Assembly: GCF_024295805.1 (NCBI RefSeq)
Contig: NZ_JANCLX010000002.1
Span: 280,622-344,621 of the forward strand
DNA: 64,000 nt
From: Streptomyces cucumeris
GTDB lineage: Bacteria; Actinomycetota; Actinomycetes; Streptomycetales; Streptomycetaceae
Reading direction: 5' to 3'
In this document: positions 37,892-46,135 of the stretch, piece by piece
How the letters are laid out: every line of letters starts with the position of its first letter
Numbering within the stretch: position 1 is the stretch's first letter
Notes under the pieces: generated by a model
Databases searched by the model: none
Told to the model about the DNA's origin: nothing
The model's input: only the letters and a program-made list of their open reading frames with translations
Translations under genes and position numbers: made by a program

Positions 37892-37964
37892 GCGGGCAGC
37901 GTAGGCAGCGCCCCGGCCGCCGGTCTTGAACGAATCGGACGGGTTCCCCCGGCGCGCGCCCCGG

Positions 37965-38927
37965 TCACGGGCAGCGGATGACCTGGCCCGCGTAGGAGAG
38001 GTTGCCGCCGAAGCCGAACAGCAGCACCGGATCGCCGGAGGCGACCTCGCCGCGTTCGACCAGCTTGGACAGGGCGAGTGGGATACTGGCCGCCGAGGTG
38101 TTGCCGGACTCCACCACATCGCGGGCGATCACCGCGTTGACGGCGCCCAGCTTCCGGGCGACCGGTTCGATGATCCGCAGGTTGGCCTGGTGCAGTACCA
38201 CTCCGGCCAGGTCCTCGGGGCGGATCCCGGCCCGGTCGCACACCTCCCGGGCGATGGGCGGAAGCTGGGTGGTGGCCCAGCGGTAGACGGACTGGCCCTC
38301 CTGGGCGAAGCGGATCGGGGTGCCCTCGATCCGGACCGCGCCGCCCATGGTGGGCACCGAACCCCACACCACCGGGCCGATCCCCGCGAGCGTCCCCGGT
38401 CCGGCGTCCGCCCGGTCGTCGGCCACCACCACGGCGGCCCCCGCGCCGTCGCCCAGCAGCACACAGGTGGAGCGGTCGGTCCAGTCGGCGGCCTCGGTGA
38501 ACTTGTCCGCGCCGATGACCAGCGCGGCGGTGGCGGCCCCGGCGCGCAGCGTGTGGTCGGCGGTGGCCAGGGCGTGGGTGAACCCGGCGCACACCACGTT
38601 CACGTCCATGGCGGCCGGGCTGCCCAGACCGAGCCGCTCGGCGACCCGCGCCGCCATATTGGGGCTGCGGTCGATCGCGGTGGAGGTGGCCACCAGGACC
38701 AGATCGATGTCGGCGGCCGGCAGACCGCTGCCGGCCAGCGCCTTGGCGGCCGCCGCCGCGGCCATCTCGTCCACCGTCTCGTCGGGGCGCGCGACGCGCC
38801 GGGTGCGGATGCCCACCCGGCTGCGGATCCACTCGTCGCTGGTGTCGACCATGGCCGCGAGGTCGTCGTTGGTGAGCACCTTCGCGGGCTGGTAGTGGCC
38901 CAGCGCCACTATGTGTGATCCGGTCAT
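37965..38927 (-). CDS. 3-oxoacyl-ACP synthase III (FabH-like)
   Basis: A 320-residue KAS III-type condensing enzyme with the complete triad Cys113 (VVCAGFTHAL), His246 (VVLHQANLRI) and Asn276 (ESGNTSAASI). Family members start fatty acid or polyketide chains by joining acyl-CoA to malonyl-ACP. No ACP, MCAT or other synthase genes are nearby, so it is a stand-alone paralogue rather than the housekeeping fab operon copy. ATG 38927 has GAAGGGA seven bases upstream. Divergent from the DUF2330 gene, with two palindromes in between. Confidence 0.9.
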   Translation of the reverse strand: MTGSHIVALGHYQPAKVLTNDDLAAMVDTSDEWIRSRVGIRTRRVARPDETVDEMAAAAAAKALAGSGLPAADIDLVLVATSTAIDRSPNMAARVAERLGLGSPAAMDVNVVCAGFTHALATADHTLRAGAATAALVIGADKFTEAADWTDRSTCVLLGDGAGAAVVVADDRADAGPGTLAGIGPVVWGSVPTMGGAVRIEGTPIRFAQEGQSVYRWATTQLPPIAREVCDRAGIRPEDLAGVVLHQANLRIIEPVARKLGAVNAVIARDVVESGNTSAASIPLALSKLVERGEVASGDPVLLFGFGGNLSYAGQVIRCP

Positions 38928-39086
38928 CGGTCGTCCCTTCGCGGGGTGACTGGCAGTGACGTATGCGCGGTTTCGCGTGAGTGTCGGCGCACAGTCGGCG
39001 GTGTGTCCCAGTCTTGGTGCGCATGGGGCGCGCGGGCGCGGAGGTACCCACCAATCTTGCGCCCCGAGTTCTGGAGCTTCCGGCCT

Positions 39087-39121
39087 TTCCACCGGTGGAA
39101 GCGGTCTTTCCACTGGTGGAA
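39087..39121. promoter_or_regulatory. Tandem TTCCACNGGTGGAA palindromes, candidate operator pair
   Basis: TTCCACCGGTGGAA (39087-39100) is a perfect 14-bp palindrome, and TTCCACTGGTGGAA (39108-39121) is the same with one central change. Their centres are 21 bp apart, two helical turns, on the same DNA face. They lie in the 265-bp divergent gap between the FabH-like and DUF2330 genes. No regulator gene is adjacent, so the cognate protein is unknown. Confidence 0.65.
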
Positions 39122-39192
39122 CCGGACAACCCGCGCGCGCCGTCTGAGGCCGTGTCCGCCGGTGTGGCGGAGAACACGGGGGAGTGGAAGCG

Positions 39193-40452
39193 ATGGTCGG
39201 CGGGGGAATCGGGGAACGGCTGTCGCCGGGGCGGCGGCGGGCCCTGGTGGTGGTACTGGCGCTGGTGCTGGTCCAGCTCGGATCGCTGGTGCGGCCCGCC
39301 TGGGCGTGCGGCTGCGGCGGCATGGTGCCGGGGCGGAACACCACGATCGCGGTGCAGCGCGAGACCTCGGTGGTGCGCTGGGACGGCACCACCGAGGAGA
39401 TCGTCATGAGCCTCACGGTGGGCGGTGACGCCTCGGAGGCCGCCTGGGTCATGCCGGTGCCACACCGGGCCTCGGTCACTCTGGGTGACCGAGATCTCCT
39501 CGACGAGGTCACGGAGGTCATCGCGCCGGCCGACAGGGAACGCCACTACTTCTGGCCGCGTGACGGCGACTGGCCCTTCGACGGCGATCACGGGGACGGT
39601 GCCGTGGGTGCCCCGCCCGGGGACGGCGCCAAGGCCGCCGCGCCGCCGGTGGGCGTCGTCGGCCGGGAGCGGCTGGGCCCGTTCGATGTCGCCCGGCTGA
39701 CCGCGACCGATCCGCACGCGCTGCGCGACTGGCTGGAGCGGAACGGCTTCGAACTGCCGGACCGGCTGGCCGACGGGCTGACGCCCTATGTGCGGGCGAA
39801 GTGGGAGTACGTGGCCGTCCGGCTGGCGCCCGCCGAGGACGGCTCCGCCAGGGGCGGCTCCGCCAGGGGCGGCTCCGCCAGGGGCGGCTCCGCCAGGGGC
39901 GGCTCCGCCGGGAGCGGCGGTACGGGCGCGGTTGGCCGGACCGTGCTGGGCGGCACCCTGGAGCCGCTGCGGCTGCGCTTCGCCTCCGAGCGCCTGATCT
40001 ATCCGATGCGGCTGTCCCGGCTGGCCAGGACGGCGCAGGAGCTGGAGCTCCATGTCCTGGCCCCGCATCGGATGGAGCCGCGCGGTGACATCGGCGGGGA
40101 GCGGCCCGAGGTGCTCTACGCGGGACGGGTCGAGCCCGGGCCCGCGTCGCGCGGGGCGCTGGAGGAGCTGGCGGGGCGGCGGATGTTCCTGACCTCGTTC
40201 CGGCAGGAGTTCCCCCGGCCGGAACGGATCTCGGGGGACCACGAGTTGCGGCGCGCCGCCCGCGACAGCGCGTACCAGCGGGTCCGGTACCACGACACGC
40301 TGCTGACGGCGGGCGGCGTTCCGGTGTGGCTGCTCACGGTGGGCGGCGGCGTCCTCGTCGCGGCCGGTGGCCTGGTGGCCGTGGTCCGCGGGAGCCGCCG
40401 CCCGGTGGTGCGCTGGGGGCCGGGTCACCCGGCCCCGGCTCAGGACAACTGA
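39193..40452 (+). CDS. DUF2330 secreted, C-terminally anchored protein
   Basis: A 419-residue protein with a signal peptide (RRRALVVVLALVLVQLGSLV, cleavage near AWA-CGCGG) and a final transmembrane helix (VPVWLLTVGGGVLVAAGGLV) before a basic tail. The CGCGGMV start of the mature part and the WVMPVP motif identify DUF2330, a family of exported proteins of unknown function. A 15-bp repeat inserts GSARG four times at about residues 217-236. ATG 39193 has GGGGGAG upstream. Its stop overlaps the convergent acid phosphatase gene by 13 bases. Confidence 0.88.
   Translation: MVGGGIGERLSPGRRRALVVVLALVLVQLGSLVRPAWACGCGGMVPGRNTTIAVQRETSVVRWDGTTEEIVMSLTVGGDASEAAWVMPVPHRASVTLGDRDLLDEVTEVIAPADRERHYFWPRDGDWPFDGDHGDGAVGAPPGDGAKAAAPPVGVVGRERLGPFDVARLTATDPHALRDWLERNGFELPDRLADGLTPYVRAKWEYVAVRLAPAEDGSARGGSARGGSARGGSARGGSAGSGGTGAVGRTVLGGTLEPLRLRFASERLIYPMRLSRLARTAQELELHVLAPHRMEPRGDIGGERPEVLYAGRVEPGPASRGALEELAGRRMFLTSFRQEFPRPERISGDHELRRAARDSAYQRVRYHDTLLTAGGVPVWLLTVGGGVLVAAGGLVAVVRGSRRPVVRWGPGHPAPAQDN
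39841..39915 (+). repeat. 15-bp tandem repeat inside the DUF2330 gene
   Basis: GGCTCCGCCAGGGGC is repeated four times without change (39841-39900), followed by one variant copy (39901-39915). It stays in frame and encodes (GSARG)4-GSAGS, a flexible linker likely to vary in copy number between strains. Confidence 0.95.
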
Positions 40453-41087
40453 CCGTTGTAGTCAGGGAGCTTGAAGTGCCGCTCGGCATGGCCGCCGACC
40501 AGGTCGGTCGGGGTGTTGCCGATGTTCGCGATGATCGTGTAGCCCTTCTTCTCGATCTCCGCGCGCTTGGCCGCCTTGTACTCGCCCTTGTCCTTGAACA
40601 GGTCCGGGAGGAACCGCACGTACAGGTCCTTCACCGAGTAGCCGGCGTGCTCCAGGTTGTAGTGGGTGACCGGGTAGATGATCCCGGGCCGGGCGGTGAC
40701 GAAGAAGATGTCCACACCGCGCTCGTGGGCGTACTGGGTGAGCTTCAGCACCGGCTCCACGGCGTGCTGCGGGAAGGTGAAGCCGAGGTCCGTCTCCAGC
40801 GACGTGTTGTCGATGTCGAGGACGATGGCCTGCTTCTGGCCACCCGGGTTGGCGATGCGCTGCTCGACGTAGGGGCGGGCCTGGTTGTCGACGATGTCCT
40901 GCACATCGCGCTTCCAGGTCTCGTAGTCGACCTTCGCGGCACCGGCGGTGGTGGTGGCACTGGCGGCAGCGGGTGCGGCGGCCGGAGCCGCGTTCGCCGT
41001 CGTGGCGGTTCCGCCGACACCGATGGCGATGGCCACGGCCGCCGTCGTCACGCCGAACCGTCGCGAACGTGTACGTGCTGCTGTCAT
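40440..41087 (-). CDS. Secreted HAD-family acid phosphatase
   Basis: A 215-residue exported protein. The signal peptide runs to about ANA-AP (residue 33), followed by an Ala-rich linker. HAD motif I is VLDIDNTS with nucleophile Asp91 and Asp93, motif II FFVTARPG, and a late IGNTPTDLVGGH supplies the acidic motif. It belongs to the class B acid phosphatase/lipoprotein e(P4)-like group. Its last 13 bases overlap the end of the convergent DUF2330 gene. Confidence 0.88.
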   Translation of the reverse strand: MTAARTRSRRFGVTTAAVAIAIGVGGTATTANAAPAAAPAAASATTTAGAAKVDYETWKRDVQDIVDNQARPYVEQRIANPGGQKQAIVLDIDNTSLETDLGFTFPQHAVEPVLKLTQYAHERGVDIFFVTARPGIIYPVTHYNLEHAGYSVKDLYVRFLPDLFKDKGEYKAAKRAEIEKKGYTIIANIGNTPTDLVGGHAERHFKLPDYNGQLS

Positions 41088-41163
41088 CTGTCACATCCTC
41101 AGTCGTTGGGTGCCCCCGGATGGCATGTTCACGGCTTGGGGCGGACAGAGGAAGACCAAGGGA

Positions 41164-42156
41164 TTACCGTTCAGTAACAGTTGGCGGAGAATCACTAGTT
41201 GGCGCATTCGCGGCCCGGAGCGCCCGGCCGCCCAGTACGCGCAGATAGGCGATCAGTTCCGGCGGTTCATGCACCTCGAACTCGGCGTCGAGCAGCACCA
41301 GCCGGAAGGCCAGCCACTCCAGGGCCTCGGTGGCGGTGCGCACCCGGCAGCGGTGCTCGTCGAGGCGTTCGACCTCGGCGCCCGGCAGCAGCCCGGCCAC
41401 CCGCTCGCAGGGCAGCCGCACAGTGGCCACCGCCCGGTGGGCGGGGGCGACGCCCCGCAGCGAGCGGGAGACGAAGGCGGCCGCGTCCTCGCCGGGCAGG
41501 GCGCGCGGGGCGGTGCGGACGCCGGTGGGCCGGGGGTCATGGACACGGTCCACCCGGAAGGTGCGCCAGTCCTCGCGTTCGTTGTCGTACGCCACCAGGT
41601 ACCAGCGGCGGCCCGAGGCCACCAGACGGTGCGGCTCCACCAGCCGCCGGGTCTCGGTGCCGTCGCCCGCGCGGTAGGCGAAGCGCAGCCGTTCGTGCGC
41701 GGCCACCGCGGCGGCCAGCGCGGTCAGCCGCTCGGGGTCCACCGTGGGGCCGCCCGCGGCGGGCGGCAGCGGGACGGTGGCGGAGCCGAGGGCGCCGACC
41801 CGGCGGCGGAGCCGGGACGGCAGCACCTGTTCCAGCTTGGCCAGGGCCCGTACGGATGCCTCTTCGATGCCCTCGATGGTGTGGCCCGCGGCCGTGCGCA
41901 GCCCGACCGCGATGGCCACCGCCTCCTCGTCGTCCAGCAGCAGCGGGGGCATGGCGGTACCCGCCACCAGCCGGTAGCCACCGGTGGCACCCCTGCTCGC
42001 GTCCACCGGATAGCCGAGGTCACGCAGCCGCTCGATATCGCGGCGGATGGTGCGGTGGCTGACGCCGAGCCGCTCGGCCAGTTCGCTGCCCGGCCACTCG
42101 CGCGGGGTCTGGAGGAGTGACAGCAGGGTCAGCAGCCGGGCGGGAGTGTCGGTCAT
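41164..42156 (-). CDS. WYL-domain transcriptional regulator
   Basis: A 330-residue regulator: N-terminal HTH_11 winged helix (PGSELAERLGVSHRTIRRDI, about residues 22-41), a central WYL domain (RRWYLVAYDNEREDWRTFRVDR near 185-205) and a WCX C-terminal extension. WYL domains bind nucleotides or nucleic acids and often regulate DNA-damage or defence genes, but no such system is adjacent. TAGGCT (minus strand 42168-42163) six bases before ATG 42156 indicates a leaderless message. Confidence 0.9.
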   Translation of the reverse strand: MTDTPARLLTLLSLLQTPREWPGSELAERLGVSHRTIRRDIERLRDLGYPVDASRGATGGYRLVAGTAMPPLLLDDEEAVAIAVGLRTAAGHTIEGIEEASVRALAKLEQVLPSRLRRRVGALGSATVPLPPAAGGPTVDPERLTALAAAVAAHERLRFAYRAGDGTETRRLVEPHRLVASGRRWYLVAYDNEREDWRTFRVDRVHDPRPTGVRTAPRALPGEDAAAFVSRSLRGVAPAHRAVATVRLPCERVAGLLPGAEVERLDEHRCRVRTATEALEWLAFRLVLLDAEFEVHEPPELIAYLRVLGGRALRAANAPTSDSPPTVTER

Positions 42157-42367
42157 GGCGTCAGCCTAAATAGGCCAACGTCACGTGCCGCGCCGTGCGT
42201 TGACTGGTCAGCCGGTAGATGGGTATGTCATGTACTGAAGGGCCGGCCTGGGCCCCGGTGGTGACCGGCGCGGCGGCGTTGTGGTGTCCGCGCACCTCCT
42301 GATCGGACGGTGTGTCATCCCGGGCGCTCCGGTGTCGCGCGCCTCCCACCATGCCGAGGAGGCTTGC

Positions 42368-42745
42368 ATGTTCGATGATCGGCCCGCCTTCGGAGTCCGT
42401 GTACGTGTGGTCGGCGGCGTCACGGTGGCCGAAGTGGCGGGAGAGCTGGACATCTTCGCCGCGGGGCGGATCGCGGCACGGCTGGAGTCCCTCGCCCAGG
42501 CCAGGTGCCCGGATCTGGTGCTGGACCTCCGGCCGGTCACCTTCCTGGACTGCGCGGGACTGTCCCTGATGTGCCGCCTGCGCAACCGGGTGCTGGAGCG
42601 CGAGGGCCGGTTGCGGCTGGTCATCGACGATCCGCGGTTTCTGCGGCTGCTGCGCATGGTGCGGCTCGAGGATGCCTTCGAGGTGCTGGAGGATCTGACT
42701 CCGGCAGTCGCGGAGGCTTCGGCCCAGACATCCGACCGAGCCTGA
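42368..42745 (+). CDS. STAS-domain protein with a non-phosphorylatable site (anti-sigma antagonist-like)
   Basis: A 125-residue single STAS domain, like SpoIIAA/RsbV/BldG. The signature loop reads FLDCAGLSLM: Asp61-Cys62-Ala63-Gly64. The usual phosphoacceptor Ser is replaced by Ala, so the protein cannot be inactivated by an RsbW-type kinase in the normal way. ATG 42368 has GAGGAGG five bases upstream. A second STAS gene follows 245 bases later in the same direction, and no kinase or sigma factor is adjacent. Confidence 0.88.
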   Translation: MFDDRPAFGVRVRVVGGVTVAEVAGELDIFAAGRIAARLESLAQARCPDLVLDLRPVTFLDCAGLSLMCRLRNRVLEREGRLRLVIDDPRFLRLLRMVRLEDAFEVLEDLTPAVAEASAQTSDRA

Positions 42746-42990
42746 GTCGATCTGACGAAGCGTCAATAGTAAGAGCGGAAATTCACTCGGAAGAACGCTT
42801 TTTGGTGGCGGAATCTCGTGCCCTGCCCCCTGTAACCGACGGTCACCCCTTTACGCTCGCCGCACGCCACCCAGGGACCGGCGGATCCGCATCCTGTGCC
42901 GCGGATCCACACCATGCGCCCGAGATGCCCACGCGCGGGACCCTGGCGGGGGTGAGAGGGGGCAGTATGCCGTTCCGAGGGGATATCGCG

Positions 42991-43542
42991 ATGACACAGC
43001 CAGGCGCTCCTCGCCGTGCGCCGGTGTCGTCGGACGCCGCCGTGGGTCCCGGCCGTCTGGCCGGTGGCGCCGCCGACGGCTTATGCCCCCTGCCGGAGCG
43101 GCCCGCGGCCCCGGATCCCGAGCCGCGCGCGGTGATGTACCGGTCCGGCCGGTGCACCGTCGTCGAGCTGCACGGCGAGATCGACATCGCGGGGCTGGCG
43201 TCCGTAGGTCCCCAGCTCGACGCCGCCACGGCCACCCCCGTGCTGGTGATCGATCTGACCCCCACCGCCTTCTTCGACTGCTCGGGGCTGGGGCTGCTGT
43301 GCCGGGCCCGGCGGCGGGTCATCGAGGGCGGCGGCCGGCTGCGGCTGGTCTGCTCCCATCCGCTGATCCTCCGCACCCTGCGGGCGGGCGGTCTGGCGGA
43401 GGTGTTCGCCCCGGTGCCCACGCTCGCGCAGGCGCTTCACGAGGAGGAGGCCGCGTCCGGCGGCGCGGGGTCCGGATCCGGCGGTCCGCGGACCACATCC
43501 GGTGGTGCGGGAGCTACGCCCGGCGGTCCCGCGGAGGGGTGA
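42991..43542 (+). CDS. STAS-domain anti-sigma factor antagonist with extended tails
   Basis: A 183-residue protein with a STAS domain at about residues 48-150, flanked by a Pro/Ala-rich N-terminus and a Gly/Ser-rich C-terminus. The loop is FFDCSGLGLLC: Asp96-Cys97-Ser98-Gly99, so the phosphoacceptor Ser98 is kept, unlike its neighbour. ATG 42991 has GAGGGG upstream; ATG 42967 is an alternative. The 245 bases before it hold TGACGAAGCGTCA (42753-42765), a short palindrome of unknown meaning. Its last 29 bases overlap the convergent small ORF. Confidence 0.87.
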   Translation: MTQPGAPRRAPVSSDAAVGPGRLAGGAADGLCPLPERPAAPDPEPRAVMYRSGRCTVVELHGEIDIAGLASVGPQLDAATATPVLVIDLTPTAFFDCSGLGLLCRARRRVIEGGGRLRLVCSHPLILRTLRAGGLAEVFAPVPTLAQALHEEEAASGGAGSGSGGPRTTSGGAGATPGGPAEG

Positions 43543-43720
43543 CCCGCCGTGGGTGCGCCCGTCCCCGGCCCTGGCCGTGGTGGTGGCGGCGACCGCCGCG
43601 AACGGCGTCGTGGCTCTCGGGGGTGATGTGGTAGCCCTGCTGGACATTGAGCCGGTGGATCAGCAGTGCGCCGAGGGCGATCAGCCCGAGGATCACGACC
43701 ACGGTGACGACGGTCTGCAT
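43514..43720 (-). CDS. Small single-helix membrane protein
   Basis: A possible 68-residue protein: one transmembrane helix at the N-terminus (MQTVVTVVVILGLIALGALL) followed by a short His/Arg-rich cytoplasmic tail. ATG 43720 has CAGGGAG nine bases upstream. It overlaps the end of the STAS gene by 29 bases. Its reality rests on the ribosome site and hydrophobic start only. Confidence 0.5.
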   Translation of the reverse strand: MQTVVTVVVILGLIALGALLIHRLNVQQGYHITPESHDAVRGGRRHHHGQGRGRAHPRRVTPPRDRRA

Positions 43721-43894
43721 GGTGACCACTCCCTGGGGCCGGGCCCCAGCCTGGAGGAATCCGGCCGGTTCGTGCGACATGCGGTGTCTACACGGTACCT
43801 CCGACCGAGGACGGCGTCTCCCGTCCGGAGCGGACCCGTCCGGAGCGGTGCGGACGGTGCGGACCGGTGCGACGCGTACCTACCGGAACCGCCG

Positions 43895-43934
43895 ACCGCC
43901 CGTACCCGGCATCGGGTGACCGGGTACGGGCGGT
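43895..43934. terminator. Long hairpin in the STAS-snapalysin gap
   Basis: A perfect 15-bp inverted repeat (43895-43909 with 43920-43934, 10-base loop) in a 325-base stretch without genes (43721-44045). It could be a backup terminator for snapalysin. Confidence 0.6.
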
Positions 43935-44002
43935 GGGGCCCTGATCCATGGGCCCTGAACCATGGAGCGAGGGATCAGCGGGGCCGGACGGGCAGGCCGG
44001 GC

Positions 44003-44022
44003 CCGGTGGGATCACCCACCGG
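44003..44022 (-). terminator. Hairpin terminator of the snapalysin gene
   Basis: CCGGTGGG (44003-44010) pairs with CCCACCGG (44015-44022) around ATCA; imperfect pairing continues outward. It lies 24 bases after the snapalysin stop. Confidence 0.65.
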
Positions 44023-44045
44023 ACCGGCCGGCCCCCGGTACCGGT

Positions 44046-44711
44046 TCAGCGGTTGCCGGCGAGCTTCTTGTCCAGCTTGGCGAGGCCGTTCGCCCACAGC
44101 TCGTTGACCTTGGCGATCTCGTTCTGGTCGGGCTGCGAGTTGGTGCAGGACGTGCCGGGGCCGCCACCGGACATCAGCTCGCTGCACGGGCCCTCGTAGT
44201 GGTCCGGCAGACCGAGCACATGGCCGGTCTCGTGGGCGGTCACGCGGGTCGAGTCGTACTCCTGGTTCTGCGCGTAGTCCAGGAAGATGTAGCCCTTGCC
44301 GTGGCCGTCGGTGCTCGCGTACGAGCCGTTCGGGTCGTCGCCCTCGCGGTAGGTGAAGTCGGCGCTGCCGCCTTCCTGGAGGGTCACGTTGCTCACCGAG
44401 GAGTTCCAGATCTCGGCGCTGCGGGCTATCTCGTTCTTGAACGTGGGGGCCGCGCTGGCGTCGTAGGTCACGGTGACGGCCGCCGACTTGTCGTGCGCCT
44501 TCTCCTTCTTGGCCAGCGCCGACTTCACCACGGCCTTGAGGAACGCGGTGGTGTCGGCCCGGTCCTCACCACTCGCGGTGTACCCGGCGGCCGCGCTGGT
44601 CCGCTGGGTCTGGCTGTGGTCGGTGGTGGCCGCGGACGCGGGCAGGGCGGTCAGGGTGGCCGCCAGGCCGATTCCGAGGGTCGCGGACAGCGCCAACTTG
44701 GGCAGGGTCAT
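44046..44711 (-). CDS. snpA: Snapalysin, small secreted neutral zinc metalloprotease (M7)
   Basis: A 221-residue pre-pro-protein: signal peptide to about ASA-AT (residue 28), propeptide, then a small metalloprotease with the HExxHxxGxxD site H160-E161-x2-H164-x5-D170 ([14 protein letters not shown]). Two cysteines, C176 and C189, could form the family's disulfide. Snapalysins are known only from actinomycetes. The gene is divergent from a LysR regulator, and the intergenic inverted repeat at 44910-44932 fits the known activator arrangement. Confidence 0.94.
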   Translation of the reverse strand: MTLPKLALSATLGIGLAATLTALPASAATTDHSQTQRTSAAAGYTASGEDRADTTAFLKAVVKSALAKKEKAHDKSAAVTVTYDASAAPTFKNEIARSAEIWNSSVSNVTLQEGGSADFTYREGDDPNGSYASTDGHGKGYIFLDYAQNQEYDSTRVTAHETGHVLGLPDHYEGPCSELMSGGGPGTSCTNSQPDQNEIAKVNELWANGLAKLDKKLAGNR

Positions 44712-44909
44712 GTGGGGGGCTCCTCATCGTCCTCGGGCCGACGGCCGCCGAGTGTGGGGAGGCGACCAGGCCGTGGGATGAACTCTTGGTGCCGGAGAGT
44801 CTTGAGGAGAATTGGCCTGTCGAAGAGATATCAAAGGGTGATAGCGCCAACGCATCACCCTGCCCCGACCGGCCCCCACTGAGGGCCGATTGACCCCTGG
44901 TTGATCGTC

Positions 44910-44932
44910 GTTTGACTACCAATTGGTCAAAC
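44910..44932. promoter_or_regulatory. LysR-type operator between snapalysin and its regulator
   Basis: GTTTGAC (44910-44916) and GTCAAAC (44926-44932) are a perfect inverted repeat around CCAATTGG, giving the T-N11-A pattern of LysR sites. It is centred about 210 bases from the snapalysin start and 78 bases from the LysR start. Confidence 0.75.
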
Positions 44933-44998
44933 ATGAGGCAAATTTGGTGGGGATTCAGAGTCTGGTGTGACCACCGCGGGCACCGTTATGCTCCCGTT

Positions 44999-46066
44999 AT
45001 GGAGCTCGAGGTGAGGCACCTTCGTGCACTATGCGCCATTGCCGACACCGGCAGCCTACGCAAGGCCGCGCGCCAACTGGGCATGACCCAGCCCTCGTTG
45101 ACGACCCAGCTCCGGCGGATCGAGAACACCATCGGCGGTCGGCTGTTCTCGCGGGAGGTCACCGGCAGCCGGCCGACCCCGCTGGGGCGGTCCGTGCTGT
45201 GCCGCGCCCGGCCGATCGTCGCCGAGATGAGCGCGCTGCTCACCGAGGTCCGGCTGGAGGCCGGACAGGCCGCGGGGGCCCGGCTGCGCATCGGCAGCAC
45301 CGGGAGCCGGGCCGTGGTCGGCTGGCTGCGCAGGCTCCGCACCCGCTGCCCGGACACGGACACCACGATCCACATCGATGTGTCCGCCAACGCGCTGTTG
45401 CAGATGGTCGAGGCCAACCAGCTCGACGTGGCCTTCGTCCACGAGGTCGAGGGCGCCCCGCTGCACGTTCCCGAAGGCGTCCGGCGCCGTGTGCTGGTGG
45501 AGCGCGAACCGCAGTTCGTCGCGCTCTCCGACACCCATCCGGCCGCCGCCCGGCAGACGGTGCACCTGGCCGATCTCGCCTCCGACCAGTGGATGGTCGA
45601 CCCCAGCGTGGACGGCGAGGGCCCGGGGCTGCGGCGGGTGCTGGCCGCGGCCGGGGTGAGCCCCCGGGTCGTCTACGGCGACTACCTCACCGCCGCCGAT
45701 CTGGTGGCCTCCGGCGAAGTGGTCACCCCCTGCCAGCCCACCGCCCGCTCCCGTCAGGGCGTCGCCGTCCGCCCGCTGTGCGGGGACCCGCTGACCGTCC
45801 GGCTCTTCCTCGCCTCGCGGGCGACGGTGCCGCCCCGCGCCGGGCACCCCGGCGGCGCTCCGGTCGCCGGGCTCCTCGATGTCGACGCCCTCTTCGGCGA
45901 CCTGGAGGACGCCTACTTCGAGATCGCCTGGGCCAGTGACGCCTACCGCCAGTGGCTGGTGCGCAACGAGAGCCCCCTGCTGCGCTTCCAGGAGACCCGG
46001 CTGGCCGACGCGCTCGCCGATCCGCTGCTCGGCGTGGGGCTCGCGGGCCCGGCAGACGCCTCGTAG
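44999..46066 (+). CDS. LysR-family activator of snapalysin
   Basis: A 355-residue LysR regulator. The N-terminal HTH is TGSLRKAARQLGMTQPSLTTQLRRIENTIG (residues about 18-47, written here in two family blocks TGSLRKAARQLGM and TQPSLTTQL), followed by a substrate-binding-type effector domain. Divergent LysR genes next to snapalysin (mprR/snpR type) activate the protease in several Streptomyces. TATGCT at 44987-44992 six bases before ATG 44999 indicates a leaderless transcript. The C-terminal ~50 residues are longer than usual for the family. Confidence 0.9.
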   Translation: MELEVRHLRALCAIADTGSLRKAARQLGMTQPSLTTQLRRIENTIGGRLFSREVTGSRPTPLGRSVLCRARPIVAEMSALLTEVRLEAGQAAGARLRIGSTGSRAVVGWLRRLRTRCPDTDTTIHIDVSANALLQMVEANQLDVAFVHEVEGAPLHVPEGVRRRVLVEREPQFVALSDTHPAAARQTVHLADLASDQWMVDPSVDGEGPGLRRVLAAAGVSPRVVYGDYLTAADLVASGEVVTPCQPTARSRQGVAVRPLCGDPLTVRLFLASRATVPPRAGHPGGAPVAGLLDVDALFGDLEDAYFEIAWASDAYRQWLVRNESPLLRFQETRLADALADPLLGVGLAGPADAS

Positions 46067-46101
46067 GGCACGCACCTCGGCTGATGTGGCACCGGGGTAC
46101 G

Positions 46102-46126
46102 GGTGCCGCGCCGGCGCACCGGCACC
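46102..46126. terminator. Hairpin between the LysR and serine hydrolase genes
   Basis: GGTGCCG (46102-46108) pairs with CGGCACC (46120-46126); the 11-base interior is itself palindromic (GCGCCGGCGC). It lies between two convergent genes. Confidence 0.5.
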
Positions 46127-46135
46127 GGTGGCCGC

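Noticed and set aside
39841..39915. Short direct repeats as a CRISPR array
   Set aside because: Units are directly tandem with no spacers and encode an in-frame linker.
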